This document shows, piece by piece, positions 5,195 through 7,896 of a DNA stretch of 7,896 bases. The stretch spans positions 1 to 7,896 of the forward strand of contig NZ_JASLCN010000200.1 in assembly GCF_030151805.1 (NCBI RefSeq), written 5' to 3'. The translations under genes and the position numbers were made by a program. The DNA is from Fluviicola sp. (GTDB taxonomy: Bacteria; Bacteroidota; Bacteroidia; Flavobacteriales_D; Crocinitomicaceae). Below the pieces are notes generated by a model. It worked only from the letters and a program-made list of their open reading frames with translations, did not search any database and was not told where the DNA came from. Each line of letters opens with the position of its first letter. Position 1 is the first letter of the stretch.

Positions 5195-6850
5195 TTAATT
5201 CTTTTGAATGATGATACGTTTGATTGTAAACAGATCCTCCTTGATGCATTTCACAAAATAAATCCCGTTTTTCTCATGAGATAACTCGATTTCCGTTGTT
5301 GCATCCGTTAGATGAACCCGTTTTACAATGCGTCCGTTCAAATCACTGATTTCCACTTCGGAATCTGCACCACCCTGAATCGTGAATGTACCGTTGTTCG
5401 GGTTCGGATAGACCGAAATCAGGTCGTTCGCGGTATTTTCACTCAGTCCGACTGTGTTTACAGTAAGACAGTTCGTAGTATCGGTACAGAATCCGTCTGA
5501 TACGATTACTGCATATGAACCATTTTCCGTTACCAAATACGCCTGATCTGTCTGTCCGGGAATAAGCTGGTTGGTTGTACAGTTCATCCATTGGTAGGTT
5601 ACACCTGCACCCGGATTCCCGATCAGGATAATTTCTCCGCTGACAGTAATAGAGTATTCATATTCGTGAATCGTTACGGTAATGGTATCCGAATTCTGAC
5701 AACCGTTTGTATCTGTTCCTACAACTGAATATGTATTGGTTTCATTCGGCACGAACGGAACACCGTTCGTTACGTTGTTGTTCCACACATAAGTAGATGC
5801 ACCTGAACCCGACAAGGTAAAAGATGAGCCCTGGCAAATCGTTTGACCCGTTCCTGCGCTGACATTCGGTAAAGAATGTATGTTTATAAATACGGTATCC
5901 GTGGCGGTACATCCGGCAGAATCCGTCGCTGTTACGATATAAGTTGCAGGATTTAGCGGAAGAAAAGTCTGATCATTTATCACCGAGTTATTCCAGCTGT
6001 AGTCAAAAGGACCTGTTGCATTCAGAGTAACAGAATCTCCTATACAAACTGCCGAATCATTTCCTGCATTTACAAAGGGAATGGAAAGATTGATTGTTAG
6101 TGTATCGTACATTGTAGGACAGCCCTGAACAGTCGATTCGACTGTAAATTGAGTGGTTGCTGAAATTGTAGGTGTAATACTGTCATTGGTTTGTCCCTGG
6201 CTCCACAAAAAAGTAAGAGTAGGTTGATTTGCCAATGCATAATGAATGTTCCCGTTCCAGACACGCGGCTGGTAAACAGCACCTGTTCCCGCCGTAAAAG
6301 GATATTCCATTCCGCCACCTTCGAGGAACGTAATGTTTGCATCGCTTGAGTATACATTTCCTATATTCGTACCGTTGGAGTAGTTCACGCTCACATTTGT
6401 ATTGTTGGAAGTAACATAGAATGCATAGGTTTCGCCCGCAGGAATCGTCACATTCACCGGAACAGCTACCGGAACAATTCCCCCGGTAGCAATTACAGGA
6501 GCTGAGCCGACGAAAGTCCAGCTGGAAGGGCTGTTTGCGAAACCATTCCAGGTTCCGGCCTTGTAGTAAATCTCAATAGTCGTGTTTTGCATCGGGGATG
6601 CGTCGAAAGAGGTAATAATCACGCTATTGGTAGCAACAATATCAAACATGTTTCCACGGTGATCGTTTCCTGCAAAATTGGATGCTCCTAAGGTATGACC
6701 CTCTCCGATTGTTGTTGCCGTTAAAACAGGAGTATCTCCCGCACAGATCAATGAATCTGTAGCGCTGATACTCACTGTACATTGTGCGTCTGAGTGAAAA
6801 TGAAAACCGACCGCTGAGAATGTTAATAAAGTAAGTAACAGTTTTTTCAT
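5195..6850 (-). CDS. Multidomain secreted protein with T9SS type A sorting domain
   Basis: A 551-residue exported protein. The signal peptide MKKLLLTLLTFSAVGFHFHSDA probably ends before Q23. Residues 55-205 form a beta-rich domain common in Bacteroidota secreted proteins, recognisable by GNMFDIVATNSVIITSFD, IEIYYKAGTW, IPAGETYAFYVT and PRVWNGNIHY; it has no established function that I know. Three Ig/PKD-like repeats follow: about 261-325 (NAGNDSAVCIGDSVTL), 330-394 (SAGTGQTICQGSSFTL) and a diverged one at 399-465 with paired cysteines. The type A sorting domain spans about 470-551 (VYPNPNNGTFTI, EISDLNGRIVKRV, NGIYFVKC, terminal KRIIIQKN). Its C-terminal signal should be recognised by T9SS for export and probable cell-surface attachment. 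The ATG at 6850 follows a 31-base A/T-rich leader downstream of a -7 box, and a terminator lies at 5087-5115, so it is probably monocistronic. Adhesion or a structural role is plausible; no catalytic domain is seen. Confidence 0.92.
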   Translation of the reverse strand: MKKLLLTLLTFSAVGFHFHSDAQCTVSISATDSLICAGDTPVLTATTIGEGHTLGASNFAGNDHRGNMFDIVATNSVIITSFDASPMQNTTIEIYYKAGTWNGFANSPSSWTFVGSAPVIATGGIVPVAVPVNVTIPAGETYAFYVTSNNTNVSVNYSNGTNIGNVYSSDANITFLEGGGMEYPFTAGTGAVYQPRVWNGNIHYALANQPTLTFLWSQGQTNDSITPTISATTQFTVESTVQGCPTMYDTLTINLSIPFVNAGNDSAVCIGDSVTLNATGPFDYSWNNSVINDQTFLPLNPATYIVTATDSAGCTATDTVFINIHSLPNVSAGTGQTICQGSSFTLSGSGASTYVWNNNVTNGVPFVPNETNTYSVVGTDTNGCQNSDTITVTIHEYEYSITVSGEIILIGNPGAGVTYQWMNCTTNQLIPGQTDQAYLVTENGSYAVIVSDGFCTDTTNCLTVNTVGLSENTANDLISVYPNPNNGTFTIQGGADSEVEISDLNGRIVKRVHLTDATTEIELSHEKNGIYFVKCIKEDLFTIKRIIIQKN

Positions 6851-6881
6851 AGATAGTATTTTTTAGTGTTTAATTCAGAAA

Positions 6882-6889
6882 CAAAAATA
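6882..6889 (-). promoter_or_regulatory. -7 promoter box for the type A T9SS gene
   Basis: On the minus strand these bases read TATTTTTG, matching the Bacteroidota TAnnTTTG -7 element, 31 bases before the ATG at 6850. No clean TTTG -33 element is found at the expected distance, so confidence rests on the -7 box and its position. Confidence 0.5.
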
Positions 6890-6909
6890 CGCTGCTGCTA
6901 TGATTGATT

Positions 6910-7119
6910 TTAGAGGTAAAACCCAAAACGATGAATTTCAGGGGTTTCCCCTTGTGGGTGTAAGGTGTTGGTTATCAGTTGTTTCTTTTTGAGAATACAC
7001 AACGCCAGGAGCAGGATCGGGGTTGCTGCTGCGAGGAAGAGCCCGTAACGGAAAACAACCAGGAAGATCAAAAACGGACATAAAAGAGCAGATACTGCGA
7101 GTAAGGGAAGCAAAAGCAT
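6910..7119 (-). CDS. Possible small two-helix membrane protein
   Basis: An open frame of 69 codons from the ATG at 7119; a TTG at 7131 would add four residues, and a stop lies seven codons above that. The protein begins MLLLPLLAVSALLCPFLIF, a hydrophobic stretch of about 22 residues. A short RYG turn follows, then a second stretch (LFLAAATPILLLALCIL), a KKK stop-transfer signal and a polar tail ending in HRFGFYL. This is a credible helical hairpin in the inner membrane with the lysines facing the cytoplasm. I do not recognise a family. Without this gene, 6851-7232 would be an unusually long empty stretch. Against it are the short length, the lack of a visible promoter and the possibility that a T/G-rich strand yields Leu/Phe-rich codons by chance. 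Confidence 0.45.
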   Translation of the reverse strand: MLLLPLLAVSALLCPFLIFLVVFRYGLFLAAATPILLLALCILKKKQLITNTLHPQGETPEIHRFGFYL

Positions 7120-7232
7120 AGGCCGGTTCAATGATTCAATGGAAATACTTCAGATAATGGAATGAAATGTACGATTTTCAGTTCGGATTTGAATGAAATT
7201 CACGATATTTCGGCAACCAAATTCAACACAAA

Positions 7233-7649
7233 ATGCCCAAATTTAAAGATTTCAATTTCAAACTGGCGGTGATCGATCAGTTGATGTACCAACAGAAATT
7301 ACTGAAGCCGGAATTCGATGTAAAAACCTTTGTTAGTGCTGAAAAATGGCAGAAAATAGATCATCAGAAACATCCGTCAAGAGCTATTGCCGATGTAAAG
7401 AAGTTTTTCAAAGATTTGGAAATCCCTCAGGAATTATTGGATCAGGTGACGATTTTAGATCAGAATGATCACAAGGCGTATCACCAGGTTACTCCGTATT
7501 GGGATGGAGAAGGAAATGAATTTAACATTACTTCTACGGAAGACGTAAAGCTACTGCCAAATCTGAAAGAAGTCATCCTGTTTTATGAGTACGATCAGAA
7601 AATGGTGAAGGAATTCCAGGTCAAAGGCATTGCTGCGAAGTACCTGTAA
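7233..7649 (+). CDS. DUF6892-like protein
   Basis: A 138-residue soluble protein with no signal peptide or membrane segment, presumably cytosolic. The N-terminal FKDFNFKLAVIDQLMY (4-19), the central PYWDGEGNEFNI (88-99) and EDVKLLPNLKEVILF (103-117) followed by a short EFQVKGI segment match my recollection of the DUF6892 family, which has no assigned reaction. The length agrees with single-domain members. The region between (residues 32-60) is Lys/His-rich and predicted helical (VKKFFKDLEIPQELLDQV). The start ATG at 7233 is preceded by the A-rich CAACACAAA expected for Bacteroidota. It is transcribed divergently from the minus-strand genes, with about 100 bases between, in which I find no exact TAnnTTTG box. 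It is cytosolic among envelope genes, so a functional link to its neighbours is not evident. Confidence 0.75.
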   Translation: MPKFKDFNFKLAVIDQLMYQQKLLKPEFDVKTFVSAEKWQKIDHQKHPSRAIADVKKFFKDLEIPQELLDQVTILDQNDHKAYHQVTPYWDGEGNEFNITSTEDVKLLPNLKEVILFYEYDQKMVKEFQVKGIAAKYL

Positions 7650-7896
7650 ATCCCCCGTCAGGTATTCCCGTGAATTTCACAGAAAATGAGTTAGAATCAG
7701 ACCCCGTGCTCTTCTGCGGGAGAAGAAAAATGCATTCGTCATAAAAGCGTATCGCTCGATTTTGCAGCTGTCAGTTCGGATAGCGGAATGCAATGGAGGT
7801 GTAGCGGGAACAGCATGCACACAATTGTAAAAAAAACACCCTGCAAAAGAGGATTCCAAAATCACAAAAAAACGCATCTGAATCACTCAACTACGG
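7650..7896. other. No convincing gene; non-coding tail
   Basis: The last 247 bases hold no open frame I trust. A minus-strand frame (7677-7886) lacks any recognisable motif. Visible structure: a 6-bp inverted repeat TACCTG / CAGGTA (7641-7646, 7659-7664) without a T tract, an imperfect direct repeat beginning TAGCGG (7781 and 7802), and the palindromes GCATGC (7813-7818) and ACAATTGT (7821-7828). Confidence 0.5.

Noticed and set aside
6097..6357. Second minus-strand open frame inside the type A T9SS gene
   Set aside because: It is a shadow frame within a well-supported coding sequence, with no independent motif.
7641..7664. TACCTG / CAGGTA inverted repeat at the end of the DUF6892-like gene
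   Set aside because: It has a 12-base loop, a short stem overlapping the stop codon and no T tract on either strand.
7194..7679. 11-base inverted repeat (TGAAATTCACG, 7194-7204 and 7669-7679) flanking the DUF6892-like gene
   Set aside because: Several 11-base inverted matches are expected by chance in a window of this size, and no transposase or target duplication is present.
7677..7886. Minus-strand open frame of 69 codons at the right end
   Set aside because: It has no good start context, no motif and a biased Phe/Arg/Ser composition, and it overlaps the repeat-bearing non-coding block. Treated as chance.

Overview
The window looks like chromosomal DNA from a Bacteroidota species, most likely Flavobacteriales and possibly Fluviicola or another Crocinitomicaceae member. 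The evidence is two type IX secretion (T9SS) sorting domains, one of each class, signal peptides ending in AQ or GQ, A-rich start regions without Shine-Dalgarno sites, and -7 boxes of the Bacteroidota form TAnnTTTG. The genus is inference.

Layout. Positions 3-482 hold the 3' end of a large secreted protein with a type B (gliding-motility class) C-terminal sorting domain. Positions 561-4327 hold five consecutive same-strand paralogous lipoprotein genes of 217-221 residues. All five share a lipobox cysteine at residue 21 or 22, a GKM.N.WK entry motif, KDGTW, a nearly invariant SGTWSF...DDFKKNER.LFN block, and a FTVKES-like C-terminal strand. I infer a lipocalin-like beta-barrel fold. Copies 1-4 read like one transcription unit ending at a strong terminator (3435-3471). 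Copy 5 has its own promoter (3616-3647) and its own terminator (4354-4386).

The strand then switches. On the minus strand lie a small outer-membrane beta-barrel-like protein (4410-5051, TTG start), a 551-residue multidomain secreted protein with a type A T9SS sorting domain (5195-6850, with its own -7 box and terminator), and a possible two-helix membrane peptide (6910-7119). Divergent to these, on the plus strand, is a 138-residue cytosolic protein resembling the DUF6892 family (7233-7649). The last 247 bases show no convincing gene.

Apart from the DUF6892-like protein and the membrane peptide, the products all appear to be cell-envelope or secreted proteins. No enzyme, RNA gene, insertion sequence, CRISPR array or toxin is visible. 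The most notable item is the lipoprotein array, with a conserved core, variable flanks and signs of mosaic sequence exchange.
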